Of a DNA stretch of 64,000 nt, positions 44,303-54,999 are shown one piece after another. The stretch spans positions 828,001 to 892,000 of the forward strand of contig JAQPZY010001048.1 of assembly GCA_029931535.1 (NCBI GenBank), read 5' to 3'. The notes beneath the pieces were generated by a model, which saw nothing but the letters and a program-made list of their open reading frames with translations, did not search any database and was not told the DNA's origin. The stretch comes from Margaritifera margaritifera. Its lineage: Eukaryota > Mollusca > Bivalvia > Unionida > Margaritiferidae. The position numbers and the translations under genes were made by a program. The first letter of the stretch is position 1, and each line of letters opens with the position of its first letter.

Positions 44303-45822
44303 GAATGGATTGAAATATAAAGAAATCTCTTTTACAATCTTGAACGAAATTTGCCATATGAAAACTTTCCAACCGCCAAATCATAACAATTAGAAACAAA
44401 TGCTATACTGCATCAATATCATTAATGGCTACAGCTTTTTACTCAAAAGTCCAAACTGGGTCTGATCTTGCTATCCTGATTAATATCACCCGAGTGGCTA
44501 AATGTCATTTCGGTTAAGTATTTGAGGTCAGTATAACCATAGCCAAAAAAATGCCTACTTTACAATGAAGCACACATCAATGGTGCCTAGCAAACCACTC
44601 TTCAAAACTGTTCATTGCATGCATCAGCAACAGTATTTTAAAACGTCTCACAGCTACTTGTTTGAATCAACAAGATTACCACCAGCATGAACAAAAAGGA
44701 AGATTCATGCTTCAAATGCGTTTGTTATGAATGTTCATGTTTTAATAGAAAGTGAACGCTATTTTGTTCCAAAGGGTTGAGTGGTCACCAATTACTTCAT
44801 CATTTCTATATGGTCTTAATTCAAAAACGACAAGAATGACAATGACTTACAAAAACCAGCACCTAGTCTTGCATGTCAGACAGTTACAGCTACAGCTAAG
44901 CGAAAGACGTTAGAAAAAGAATGGAACCCGCTTTCCAAGAACTCTGATTCAATATCTTTCAGTATTTAACGGAGTGATGATTTAAGTCAGTAGTATTATA
45001 TTATGTGTATTTATGAATGTTCTCAACAAAGTTTTGGGTGTAAACAATTTCCCTGGAAGCTTTAACTTTGTTTTAAATTGGAGCAACGGTACAGGAATAG
45101 CATCCTAAAGTTTCAGCAACTCAAATAATGTTCGTGTATTTTATACATTTTGTTTTTAAAAAATCAACACAGTTCGTTATGATTCTAGAAAAAATTTGCT
45201 TTCTACACAGTCTAGAAATAATTTATGGGTATGAACTTTGGACCTATATTACCTGTAATCTGATCTGAAGGTTACAGTGACTTAAAATAAGACAAAACAA
45301 CTATAGCGTAAAAATGTATGTCAATTTTAAAGCTATAGATTGGGTTTGTAAAACATGTATACAAGAAAACAATTCTGAGAAAAAGCTATAATGACCTGAA
45401 AAAGTAGTTAGGTCATTTACATATGTATAATAAATGCCTACCATTGTGTATCTTGAAACGTTTTCACACAGTCATATAAACCAGGTTTTACCAAAACTCT
45501 ACGTACACGTATAACGTGTTCAGAAATTAATACAAGTTTCCAAAAAATTAAAGTTTTTAAGCTCAAAACCAAATAGTTAAACAAAAGATGGATAGACTAA
45601 CAAGCAATCTGCATGATTAGTATGGTGCTCTGCTGTATTTGTCAAACAATGTCTTAAAAAGGCAAAAAGGTCTTAAAACGGCAAGGCTGAAGCATGAAAA
45701 TTACAGATGCTCGTAATCTGCACTGCACACCTCTATGTTTTGATTACTCCAGCACCATTGTATAGGTTGACGTCATTTCTAGCTTTCCGTCATTTTCACA
45801 AGCTGATCACAAGTGGATCCTA
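44303..45822. other. No gene recognised
   Basis: AT-rich; possible intron of a minus-strand gene. I see no domain or repeat. Confidence 0.35.
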
Positions 45823-45948
45823 CTATATTTCATCTGTAATAGAACATATTGCATTGTTCTTCTTTTGGCCTCTTGATTTGACAGCTGATGCACTTTTCTT
45901 TTGCTGCTTGTTTTCAAGGGACATGTCTTCCTGGGAGTTCATCACTAT
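45823..45948 (-). CDS. Candidate terminal exon, short basic tail
   Basis: After an acceptor-like TTTTCCTAG the minus-strand frame reads IVMNSQEDMSLENKQQKKSA, then SAVKSRGQKKNNAICSITDE, one more residue and a stop (42 codons including stop). The polar, lysine-rich composition is coding-like. With the exon at 44102-44302 it may be an alternative or duplicated last exon of one gene. No family recognised. Confidence 0.25.
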   Translation of the reverse strand: MVMNSQEDMSLENKQQKKSASAVKSRGQKKNNAICSITDEI

Positions 45949-45959
45949 CTAGGAAAATT

Positions 45960-47200
45960 AGGAAAGCCATATATTTTCAAAAAGTTACAATAAATGCTAA
46001 TTATACCTAAAGAAAACTGAAACTCCTTGTGGCTAAATTCTCACAATAGCAGTATTAAGGTCCTGAAGCAGTTGATCATTACTTTTCCAAAGGTCCATTT
46101 AAACAGTTTAATACGTATACCCTTCAACATTTCAGAAAACTTCACTTACAAATGATAACTACAAAATAAGATATGCTAGCTCATTTATTTTCAGCTGCTA
46201 AATGAATGCCAATGTTATATTTTACTCTTATCCACCTCTTACAGAAGTTCCTTTATTTCCAAAGTAGAACCTAATACCAGTCATATCCATAATACGTTCC
46301 GGAAAATTGCCACAAAGTCTTGCAGAATTGTAAATTGGGACAGGTATTTCAGAGTCTAGTATCGTCTGCCATAAATTATATGTTTCTAACTATAACATAT
46401 ATTCATTCACCTGCTCCAAATAGATGAGATCTCATATTGTCATTATTTATAGTTATTATCAACTTTAATTTGTTCCAGTATTTGTTCGGAAAACTGGAAT
46501 GGTATACTTATTATACTGTTCTGAAATGGACCAAAGTTCTGTGCAGAATTTCTAATAGAGGCAGATAAAAAATGTTTTTTTCTTTTTAGTGTCAACTCTG
46601 AACTATACTTGTTAAAAATACTGCACATAATCTGAAGTAATAATTGTGTGTAAATTGATGTAGACATGATAACTGAAATCAAGATCCTCATGTTCACAAT
46701 ACATCTCTTGGCACCCAAAGGATTGTCATCTCAACTGTGCTCAAAAGATTAAAAAAGGGAAAAAAAACATCGTACTGGTTCATATCTTTAAGCTACAGGC
46801 AAAAATGAAAAGCAAACACAATAATACCGTCTGCACTGGTGTTTTCTTTTGATTGTTTAAAAGAAAACATAAATTTATATTGACGAGATCTATTTCATTA
46901 TAAATTAGTTTTTGTTACTATATGGATTCCATTGGGTAACTGCAGACGAAGAGTCAGTCTTATATTTTGGAAAGGAAGCGTATATTCGCATGTCCGTCAT
47001 GTACCAACTTTTGCAAAGACTATTTGCACGGATGTCATGTGCCTACAATAGAAAGACTATCCGCACTGCGGCCAGTGAATGCATAAAGGACGAGTCCAAA
47101 ATATTCCGAATGGTGTAAACTCAGCTAAACATAGCATATATACGTTTCTGGTCAGGGGTAAGAAACTAGAAAGCTGCTGGGCAACAAGACACCTGGTCCA
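45960..47200. other. No firm gene; two open frames of interest
   Basis: A 91-codon minus-strand frame at 46443-46718 and a 68-codon plus-strand frame at 46912-47118 (its later part YNRKTIRTAASECIKDESKI looks coding-like) are open. Neither shows a family or good splice sites. Confidence 0.3.
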
Positions 47201-47280
47201 ATAAATCAGCCCCCAAACCTGTATTCATAATAATGGGTGGTTACTCATCAATACCATTACAGGTTTGGGGGCCGATTTAT
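47201..47280. repeat. Near-perfect 22-bp inverted repeat, hairpin
   Basis: Arms 47201-47222 (ATAAATCAGCCCCCAAACCT plus GT) and 47259-47280 pair at 21 of 22 positions. They enclose a 36-base loop that itself has a small AATGG/CCATT pair. The GC-rich core of the stem is unusual in this AT-rich region. It may be a very small transposon relic or a structured transcript. Confidence 0.75.
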
Positions 47281-48553
47281 CAGACTACAAAACAGCATGA
47301 AAAGGAAACCGTTCCATTATCTTGTATTAACTGTGCATTATTTTTTGAACGAACACCGTAAATGTTAATACAAAGGATAAGGAATATTTTTCAAAGTGAC
47401 TATCGTACGGTAACATGTTTAGTTAGAAATATAGCAAATGACGGTTAACATGACAATAAAATCAGCCATTGTTTGCAAGTCATTGTGCATAATTTTCTAC
47501 CTGAGATTATGTATATGACTGGTAACAAATCTTCTTAAGCTTGTATTACACCAGAGTGAAGCAGCAAAAGAATAACATTGTACCCAAGACAAATCCTGGA
47601 GCAATTTAAAAAAGCACCCCAATATCATTTAAAATGCGCTGTGGCCCTCACTCCATCCTCTCCTACGACGGAGAGCTCTGGAGCAACTGCTCCATTTGCT
47701 CTGTCTTTAATCTGGCCTTGAGTGTATCAGTTTTTCCTACAATGGCTTAAGAAAAATGTCAGATCGGGTACATGGCAGACGTACAAAAACCTTTAAGTAA
47801 ATTATGTACGCAATAGCTGTGCAAAAAGCGTTCTGCAGATAATATACACGGCGGTCGTTCAAACAGTCGTTCTCAATTAAAGTACGCGGCGGCCGTGCGA
47901 ATTGTCTCGGCCTTTTGGAAAAGTATTATTACCCGGCAAACAGAGGCAGAAATATACAGGACTCACGGTACTAATTCAGCTCTCATGGTAAATGTATAGA
48001 AACAGTAACCATGCTGTTAAAAATTCAATAACTTTACATTTCAGAATGCTCGTGATCAAACCTATATTCTTCAGTATATACCTATCCTGATGCAAGCTTC
48101 TCTGTAGAGAAAACTATATGAGCCACTGCATTTTTTGATCTACATGTGTTGAAGCATGTGTTTTAAATTCCGCACCTAAAGAATCAGGTACTAATTTCAG
48201 TAATGAGTATTCCAAAGTTAAGTTTTTTAAAAAAACTGAAATTCCATCAATAAAACATTGTGTCTATTTTTCTCAGTTACAAATAGTAGGATACGCTCTC
48301 AAATGATTCTTTTTACTAAGATGTTACTTTTCATTATCAACCAAAGATGGCCAGCCAAAACACATATATATACTCTATGTTATCCTCAGCCATTTCTAGA
48401 CTGGTTCCCATTCTTCCATATAATTAGCACCGTTAGTCCTACAATCAAGGTATGCACTTTACCTAAATATCACCCACCCCAACAGAAAACAAACATATTT
48501 GATAAGCTTACGCAATGTTCGGTTACCTGGAGATGTCTAAGTTGCATGTAGTA

Positions 48554-48634
<81 letters not shown>

Positions 48635-48750
48635 AAATTGTGTTTTGCTGACTATCTTTAATCAAAAGTGTTGTAAACTAGCATTAATAACGGTGCGAAT
48701 AAACGTGATTCGGGTGCAACATGTTGAGTTTTGCATCATAGCTCTGCAGC
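47281..48750. other. No gene recognised; TA microsatellite near the end
   Basis: A minus-strand open piece at about 47662-47745 reads GKTDTLKARLKTEQMEQLLQ, a helical stretch faintly like a SAP-type motif, then stops. It is too short to call. The 97-codon plus-strand frame at 48258-48551 is unconvincing. (TA)n lies at 48551-48632. Confidence 0.4.
48551..48632. repeat. TA dinucleotide microsatellite
   Basis: About 80 bases of TA repeats with one TTTA interruption, some 130 bases upstream of a TATA-like box. Confidence 0.97.
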
Positions 48751-48763
48751 CGCAGCGAGGCGA

Positions 48764-48770
48764 TATATAA
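48764..48770 (+). promoter_or_regulatory. TATA box of candidate gene
   Basis: TATATAA at 48764-48770 follows a GC-richer stretch (GCAGCCGCAGCGAGGCGA) and lies 135 bases before the ATG at 48905. Transcription would start near 48795. The (TA)n repeat upstream is separate from it. Confidence 0.4.
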
Positions 48771-48904
48771 GGCTCATACGCAATTCAGCATCCACACCAC
48801 ATGATTCTAATCCAGTCAATGAATCCTCCTTTTGTAATTTGAACGGTATTTAACGCAGATTTCAACCGCCATTTCAAGCAGTCCGCGTTAAAATAAAGAA
48901 AAGA

Positions 48905-49161
48905 ATGGCATCGTCTGATGATAAAATAAATGACTTGGATGGCAACTTTAATCCAGAGAGACAGCAAAGGTTTTCCCTCAGCGGTGACATTTACATCTTT
49001 ACATTAGCCAGTCGCAGCAATCCGACAGTGGTGTTCTTGAAAAGGTGGATTCTGTATAACCAAGCGGAAGAAACAAAAGCCCAGCATCCTAAACTGCAAG
49101 TGCTACGAGATATTCAAGACTTGAGTCAATTGATTCGGGGTACTATATTGATTTGGATGGG
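48905..49161 (+). CDS. Candidate first coding exon, unknown protein
   Basis: The frame begins MASSDDKINDLDGNFNPERQ with the ATG in a favourable context (AAGAATGG). It stays open for 86 codons with balanced codon use and includes YIFTLASRSNPTVVFLKRW and KLQVLRDIQDLSQLIRG. It runs into a strong donor, GGATGGG|GTGAGA, at 49161/49162, just before an in-frame stop. A TATA box lies 135 bases upstream. I recognise no domain. If this donor is used the exon ends in phase 2 and cannot join directly to the phase-0 exon at 51189, so an intermediate exon or other donor would be needed. Confidence 0.45.
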
Positions 49162-49165
49162 GTGA

Positions 49166-50070
49166 GATAATATGTTGACCAATATTTTTTTTCTATTATT
49201 ATTTTTTTTTTTCTTTTGCAACATTTGAACGATAGGTTTATAAAAAGAAAATTGATCTTCTTATCTGATTATATTTTATTTTAAAAAATTACCATGTGGC
49301 CCATTATTAAAATGGATTTGGGCTGAGATTGGGGACGAAATTTACCAGAAATAAAATATATATGTTGTCAATTGGAAAATTCGGATATATAGCATAAAAC
49401 TATAGTAAATACGTAGGTGAAAAAATGAAAATATTATTAGAATGTCATTAGACAAAACGTATCGCATATCCCAAACTATCATTCTCTTGATTTATTTATT
49501 TTCTTTTACATTTTCATATGGAATTTGCACTCTCTATGAGTTCACGTCATATAAAATTGTTCTCTAACAATATGTATCACAATAAGGAAAAAAAAGCGTT
49601 TCTTTTAACCTGTCCAGCTATTGGACAGCAAATTGATTCATTGGTATTTTACCCATACACACCTGAAAATATGTTTGACTCAACAACAGTTTCTTTGGAT
49701 GTAGTGAGCGATCCAATTGTGATGTTTATTAAGAGATTTAATAGTTGACATTTGTTTTCCAATAGCAAAGTTCCCATTTGTAGTAAACAAAAGAGCCATG
49801 TACTTAAAACAAAGTAATAAATTGCATGACATAATGTTGGCAGCTGGTATTTTCTTCCCTCTTTGTTTTAAACGACCAACGAATTACATGAAATAATCTG
49901 TTTTAAAACATGTTGTTTGCTTTCTTTCTCATGAGTAAAAAATGAGACATCTGGTATCCTTATCATCCAGATTTAAATTACTACCTTAATTGTTGCTACT
50001 TCGAGAATTGTTTTAAAATAACCTAGCTTAGCAGTTATAAATTGGATAATTGGGATAAATAAACATGTGT

Positions 50071-50162
<92 letters not shown>

Positions 50163-51188
50163 TCGACATGTTTAAAAATGGGATTTCCTAAAGTGTGTAA
50201 CTGGAGACTTTATTACAAATATATACATTATTTTTTGAGAATAACTCCAGTTGTTCCACCTAATTTATTTTGTTTTGCAAAGTAGGGGATAGGATTATTA
50301 TTAGACATACATATATCTTGGAAAATAAATGCCAACATTCTGTAAACGTGGGGATAGGCAGATATAGACTTGGCTCAGATTTTTCCGTTGGCCATCACAT
50401 CACAATCTGTGGTCCTGCAGAAAATTAGTTGGCCCTCTCAACCAAATAAGAATAACGACCTCGCAAAATGTAAATGGCCATGCGGGTCTGCGGTTATAGT
50501 ATTAACTGGCCTTTCTCAAAACTCACTGGACAATAGCTGGTGGACCAGCAGTTAAATAGATCCCTGATAGTTGTATCATCAAGCTATCTGTGCTCTTGCT
50601 TTCTACGTATTTCGAGCTTTCAAAACAAACAAGAACAAAGACATTTGTGTCCATTTTAGTCAGATTCGTTGTAACATCTTATAATCAGGGCACTGAACAA
50701 AAATAGATGATTGATTCTGCACACTCAGTGTCCAAGACAAAATTATCAATATGAAGTTAGAGTTGCTCATAAAGCCTGCCATATGCTTTGTTTGGTTGAA
50801 GAGTTTAGTTTTGGAGTACAGGAAGCACTGTGTGATTACACTATTTTACCCTCTGATCAAAGATTTTATCTGGGTTGAAAATATTGATCTTAAATCATGG
50901 AATGGGTGTTTTTTTGGGTATGAAGAGTTGACACACACAAAGTAGTAGCTGTTGTTGTTTTCTACATGGAATTATCACGCTGGAGTTAACATTATAGGCA
51001 TTGAGAATTATGTGTTTGACACAATGATGTCACAAATTGTTGGGTGGGGAAATGCAAATTAAGAAAGCTTCCTCAGTAGTAACGTTGGTCACTTTTTTGG
51101 CTCACTTAAACATCATTATAAAGAGGGAGTGTTCTTAATTATCAGCCTGCCATATGAGATTCAGTGTGTGAATTCTTGTTTTCTACAG
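49166..51188. other. Likely intron sequence; two open frames
   Basis: This holds a (TA)n tract at 50074-50157 and open frames at 49518-49748 (76 codons) and 50370-50555 (61 codons). Neither has a good acceptor-donor pair. The first has a fairly protein-like stretch (LTCPAIGQQIDSLVFYPYTP). Confidence 0.35.
50074..50157. repeat. TA dinucleotide microsatellite
   Basis: Over 80 bases of (TA)n with one GATA interruption. Confidence 0.97.
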
Positions 51189-51233
51189 GTTGTTGAAGAC
51201 CTGAGGAGAGGAGGGGAGAGGAGGTTATTACCG
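51189..51233 (+). CDS. Candidate 45-nt microexon
   Basis: TTTTCTACAG|GTTGTTGAAG gives a good acceptor and TTACCG|GTATGT a good donor, 45 bases apart. Only phase 0 is open, giving VVEDLRRGGERRLLP. The next candidate exon at 53397 is also open only in phase 0, so the two join without breaking the frame. Support is only splice-site and phase agreement. Confidence 0.4.
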
Positions 51234-51574
51234 GTATGTATGGACTGTGCAAATAACTTGTTTTTGGCATGGCCACCCTTTTATTCTCTTTTAACACTTT
51301 GCCTTTTTAATCTTTAGTTCTAGTTACCTTAGGACATTTTGCTGTTAAATGTAGTAACTTCACAGTATATGCAGGCAGCCTATTGTTTTAGATTTTTGTT
51401 TATTCTGTTCTTAATGTAGCTTCTTGTCCATGTTTAGCCTTTGCTTTTATGTAGATTTGGCTTTTAGCCTCTTAGTGTTGTTGTGGCCATACATTCTGTA
51501 TGACATGCTTTTATATTCCTTTAGTTTCCATACTCCAGTATGCCTTGAACTTCATATATTTTTGATTTGATAAA
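51234..51574. other. Spacer or intron, nothing seen
   Basis: T-rich sequence without open frames of note or repeats before the (TATG)n array. Confidence 0.4.
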
Positions 51575-51706
51575 ATGTGTGTATGTATGTATGTATGTAT
51601 GTATGTATGTATGTATGTATGTATGTATGTATGTATGTATGTATGTATGTATGTATGTATGTATGTATGTATGTATGTATGTATGTATGTATGTATGTAT
51701 GTATGC
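51575..51706. repeat. TATG tetranucleotide microsatellite, first array
   Basis: About 33 units of GTAT/TATG. Poly Met-Tyr-Val-Cys and His-Thr-Tyr-Ile frames across it are artefacts. Confidence 0.98.
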
Positions 51707-51710
51707 ATGT

Positions 51711-52460
51711 TGTTACAACTCTATGACTCGAACAAACGTAACGAAAGGAAAGTGAAACCAGCAATGTTTGTAAAAATCAGCAAACAATTTATTTTAAATA
51801 ATTAATGTGAAAATCAAACAACAATTACAGTTTTGTTAAAATCCAAAAAATCCAACAATTATTAGTGTCCTAATCACAAGTCCTGTATATATAGAAACTA
51901 TAAAATGCTCCAAATGAATGATGTTCCAAGTTAATGAATGTTCCAAATGAATCTTCGTAATGAACGAATGTTCCGAAAGAATTAGTCTTCCTAATGAACG
52001 AATGTTCCGAATAGATGATGGTTCCGAATGAATGAGTCTGTAATGTTCCGATGTATCAACGATAATGTCAGATCATCTTTAAGTATTCAGAGGCATCGGA
52101 GAAAGTTCTAAATATAACTCCAGGTAGCTCTGATGAATGGTCCAATAAATAATTCTTTTCGAATTATCTATACAGCATGGCATTACAGCAGCACTACAGG
52201 ATTCCAGCTCGGCTATTATTTCAAACGATCTGACGATTCCAAAGCTGATCATAAAAAACAGTTCTCTTCAACTCAAGATCTAAAATGGAATTAATATAAT
52301 TTGTATATTCAGGTCTTTTATACAATTTGCAAATGGTACATTTCACAAGAGAAAACGTGTCATATTTCGACCCAGAATGCAATACTAAATGCGTCTAATT
52401 CATGGAATTTTACGGAAGAATGATCAACAGCTATGACCTTGAACACAAGGTTAGTAAACA
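51711..52460 (+). mobile_element. Possible solo LTR
   Basis: Beginning TGTTACAACTC right after the microsatellite, the 750-bp segment has a TATATATAG box near 51885, a run of GTTCC(A/G)AATGAAT-like motifs (51910-52045), an AATAAA near 52144 and an end GTTAGTAAACA. CATGT precedes it and also occurs at 52459-52463, but it overlaps the presumed CA end, so the target-site duplication is not clean. It could instead be simple microsatellite flank. Confidence 0.3.
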
Positions 52461-52578
52461 TGTTATTTGATTAATAGTACAACTAAACCCAACTTAAATA
52501 TGACTCACTATTTGACACAATTTTAAAGAAGAGTCATAGGCCAAAAGTTTAAGTACATTATAGATTCCATATACATAA

Positions 52579-52755
52579 TGTGTGTATGTATGTATGTATG
52601 TATGTATGTATGTATGTATGTATGTATGTATGTATGTATGTATGTATGTATGTATGCATGTATGCATGTATGTATGTATGTATGTATGTATGTATGTATG
52701 TATGTATGTATGTATGTATGTATGTACGTATGCATGCATGCATGCATGTATGTTT
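52579..52755. repeat. TATG tetranucleotide microsatellite, second array
   Basis: About 44 units with some GCATG variants. With the first array it brackets an 870-bp segment. Confidence 0.98.
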
Positions 52756-53396
52756 GAGACACATGTTGGTAGGGTCAGACTGGCAACTTAAGGGTCCCCT
52801 GTCAAATTTATGACAAAAGGCCACACCCTCTCTCCCCAGGTATATAATTTTAAAACAAAGGTTTCCGCCAATTACCTCTCCATTATCCCAGTATCACAGT
52901 GGGACTATCCAAGTACGAGTATGTAATCATCTATTTATTGTATATATGTAGCCTTCTCATTGTCCTTTAAAATAGCTGGCTCAAAATTAAAATTACAAGG
53001 TTAAGTCAGTGGAACTATGTAACAAACAATTTTAGTGTTATAAAACTAAACAGCTCAGCTGGAAAAGTATTCATTAGTTTCTTTTTGCATATTATCATCG
53101 TATGAGCCTTTAAACTGTTGTAATGTTTGTTTAAATCGTTCTTGAAATATGTATGTATATGTGTATATATGTATGGCAATGTCTCAATGTGTATATAATA
53201 TATATGCATATTTATGTCTAAAACACCCTGTTCCTCTGCTTCAGATGTCTTGCTGGAGTATTCACTCTTCAGAGTTAATGTTTTTTGGTTGTAATATCTA
53301 ACTATACCGGTAAATAACGTTTTTTCTAGCTTATGTCAAATTTAATACCTTTTTCAGTTGTAGAGTAGCATTATCATGATACTATTTTTCTCATAG

Positions 53397-53498
53397 ACTC
53401 ATGATCTTTTAAGACAAACTCTAGTGGCAATCAGTCCTGAAGCTTGGGAGACCATTGCCAGCAAGAAGGATATGTGCATGCAGCACTCCTTTACTTGA
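53397..53498 (+). CDS. Candidate last exon, copy 1
   Basis: The acceptor CTATTTTTCTCATAG leads into a frame open only in phase 0: THDLLRQTLVAISPEAWETI, then ASKKDMCMQHSFT and a stop at 53498. Composition is clearly protein-like. It matches in phase with the microexon at 51189. The protein end is duplicated in the next copy. Confidence 0.45.
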   Translation, partial: THDLLRQTLVAISPEAWETIASKKDMCMQHSFT

Positions 53499-54115
53499 AA
53501 AAGGTAGCAGAGTATTGAGAAATTTAATAAAATATCATAATCTATTTGATTTACTAGTTAATCCACTATACATTTATTACCTCACCTCTTCATGCTTATG
53601 TCGCTGTAATTCCGTGCTATCAGAATAATGTATCAGAATTAGTTCCAAGATTGCTGGATATAGCATTAGACTGAGTGGGTGGCGTATCTATCTTATCAAA
53701 GATACACCACTAGCCTGGGTCATTAGATGAGCTTGTGGTTGAAATGGGGTTACGTGGCTGTCTGGGGCTCCAAGCCCACGAAGCTAGGGTGACATGAGGA
53801 CTAGCCGTTCTGGATTCATTGTGGTCAGGCTGCTGCTTGAAGTAGTCTCGGTTATTAGACTCTACCGCATTTAACTTAACGTTTTTTTTTCTTCTCTCCC
53901 TTTTAGTGTGTTTTTTTTTTTTTTTTTTATTTTTTTTTTTTTATTTGTCTCTGCATCTGCTTCAGATGTCCTGCTGGAGTAATCACTCTTCAGAGTTAAT
54001 GTTATTGGTTGTAATATCTAATTATACCGGTAAATACCTTTTTCCTAACTTATGTCAGATTTAATACATTTATCAGTTGTAGAGTAGCATTATCATGATA
54101 CTATTTTTCTCATAG

Positions 54116-54202
54116 ACTCATGATCTTTTCCGACAAACTCTAGTCGTAATCAGTACTGAAGCTTGGGAGACCATTGCCAGCAAGAAGGATATGTGCATGT
54201 AG
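54116..54202 (+). CDS. Candidate last exon, copy 2
   Basis: This is the duplicate of 53397-53498. The acceptor is identical and the frame is again open, THDLFRQTLVVISTEAWETI then ASKKDMCM, but it stops five codons earlier because CAG has become TAG. Six or so codon differences without an internal frameshift suggest it may still be used as an alternative last exon, or is recently duplicated. Confidence 0.4.
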   Translation, partial: THDLFRQTLVVISTEAWETIASKKDMCM

Positions 54203-54649
54203 CACTCCTGTACTTGAAAAAAGGTAGCAGAGCATTGAGAGAAACTTAATAAACTATCATAATCTGTTTGATTTACTAGTTAATCCACTATACATTTCTT
54301 AACTCATCTTTTCGCTAAGTAATTCCGTGCTATCAGAATGATTGTATAATGTATCAGACTTAGTTCCAAGATTGCTTCATATGGCATTAGATTGAGTGGG
54401 TGGCGTATCCACTTTATCCCCGATACACTAGCCTGGGTCCTTAAATGAGTTTGTCTTTGAAATGGATTTACGTGGCTCTGTCTGGTGCTTGGGTGACATG
54501 AGGACTAGCCATTCTGGATTCATTGTGGTTAGGCTGCTGCTTGAAGTAGTCTCGGTTATTAGACTCTACCTCATTTAACTCAAACGTTTTTTTCCTTCTA
54601 TTTTTTTCTGTTTTTTTGTTTTGTTTTGTTTGTTTGTTTGTTTGTTGTT

Positions 54650-54999
54650 TGTTTGGGGTTTTTGGGGGGGTATGGGGGGTCTCTCCAAGGTTTTCGACCT
54701 GGGTTGATTTCAATGCAATGTACGAATACAAGAAAATAACTGTTCTAATGGTTAGTGTAATTCTTCTGATTGTAACCGTTGCTTTTAACCGCTGGCACTA
54801 ACCACGATCTGCAAGCAGAGTCCTCCTGCATTAAACGCCCAATTATACATCTCCATTGTCGGTCACTGATAAATAGTCCAGAACAGCTTATATGACGTCG
54901 GCCGCCGTCCCTCCATTACCCGAAGTTTGTTCTTGCTACTCCTGCTAAGCCATTTGGAGCACTGCCAAGCAACTTTACACACACATTCATCCAATTATC
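54650..54999. other. Spacer with T/G-rich tract
   Basis: It begins with TTTG repeats and a G-rich run (54655-54680). Nothing else seen. Confidence 0.4.

Larger units (their letters stand above)
53232..54640 (+). repeat. Tandem duplication, two units of about 720 bp
   Basis: TCAGATGT at 53241 and at 53962 start collinear copies that stay about 90% alike through the exon-like block, the GAGTGGGTGGCGTATC block and GACATGAGGACTAGCC, to a T-rich end in each copy. Copy 1 has some insertions relative to copy 2. Confidence 0.9.

Noticed and set aside
51511..52824. His-Thr-Tyr-Ile and Met-Tyr-Val-Cys repeat proteins
   Set aside because: Translations of the TATG microsatellites in several frames and on both strands.
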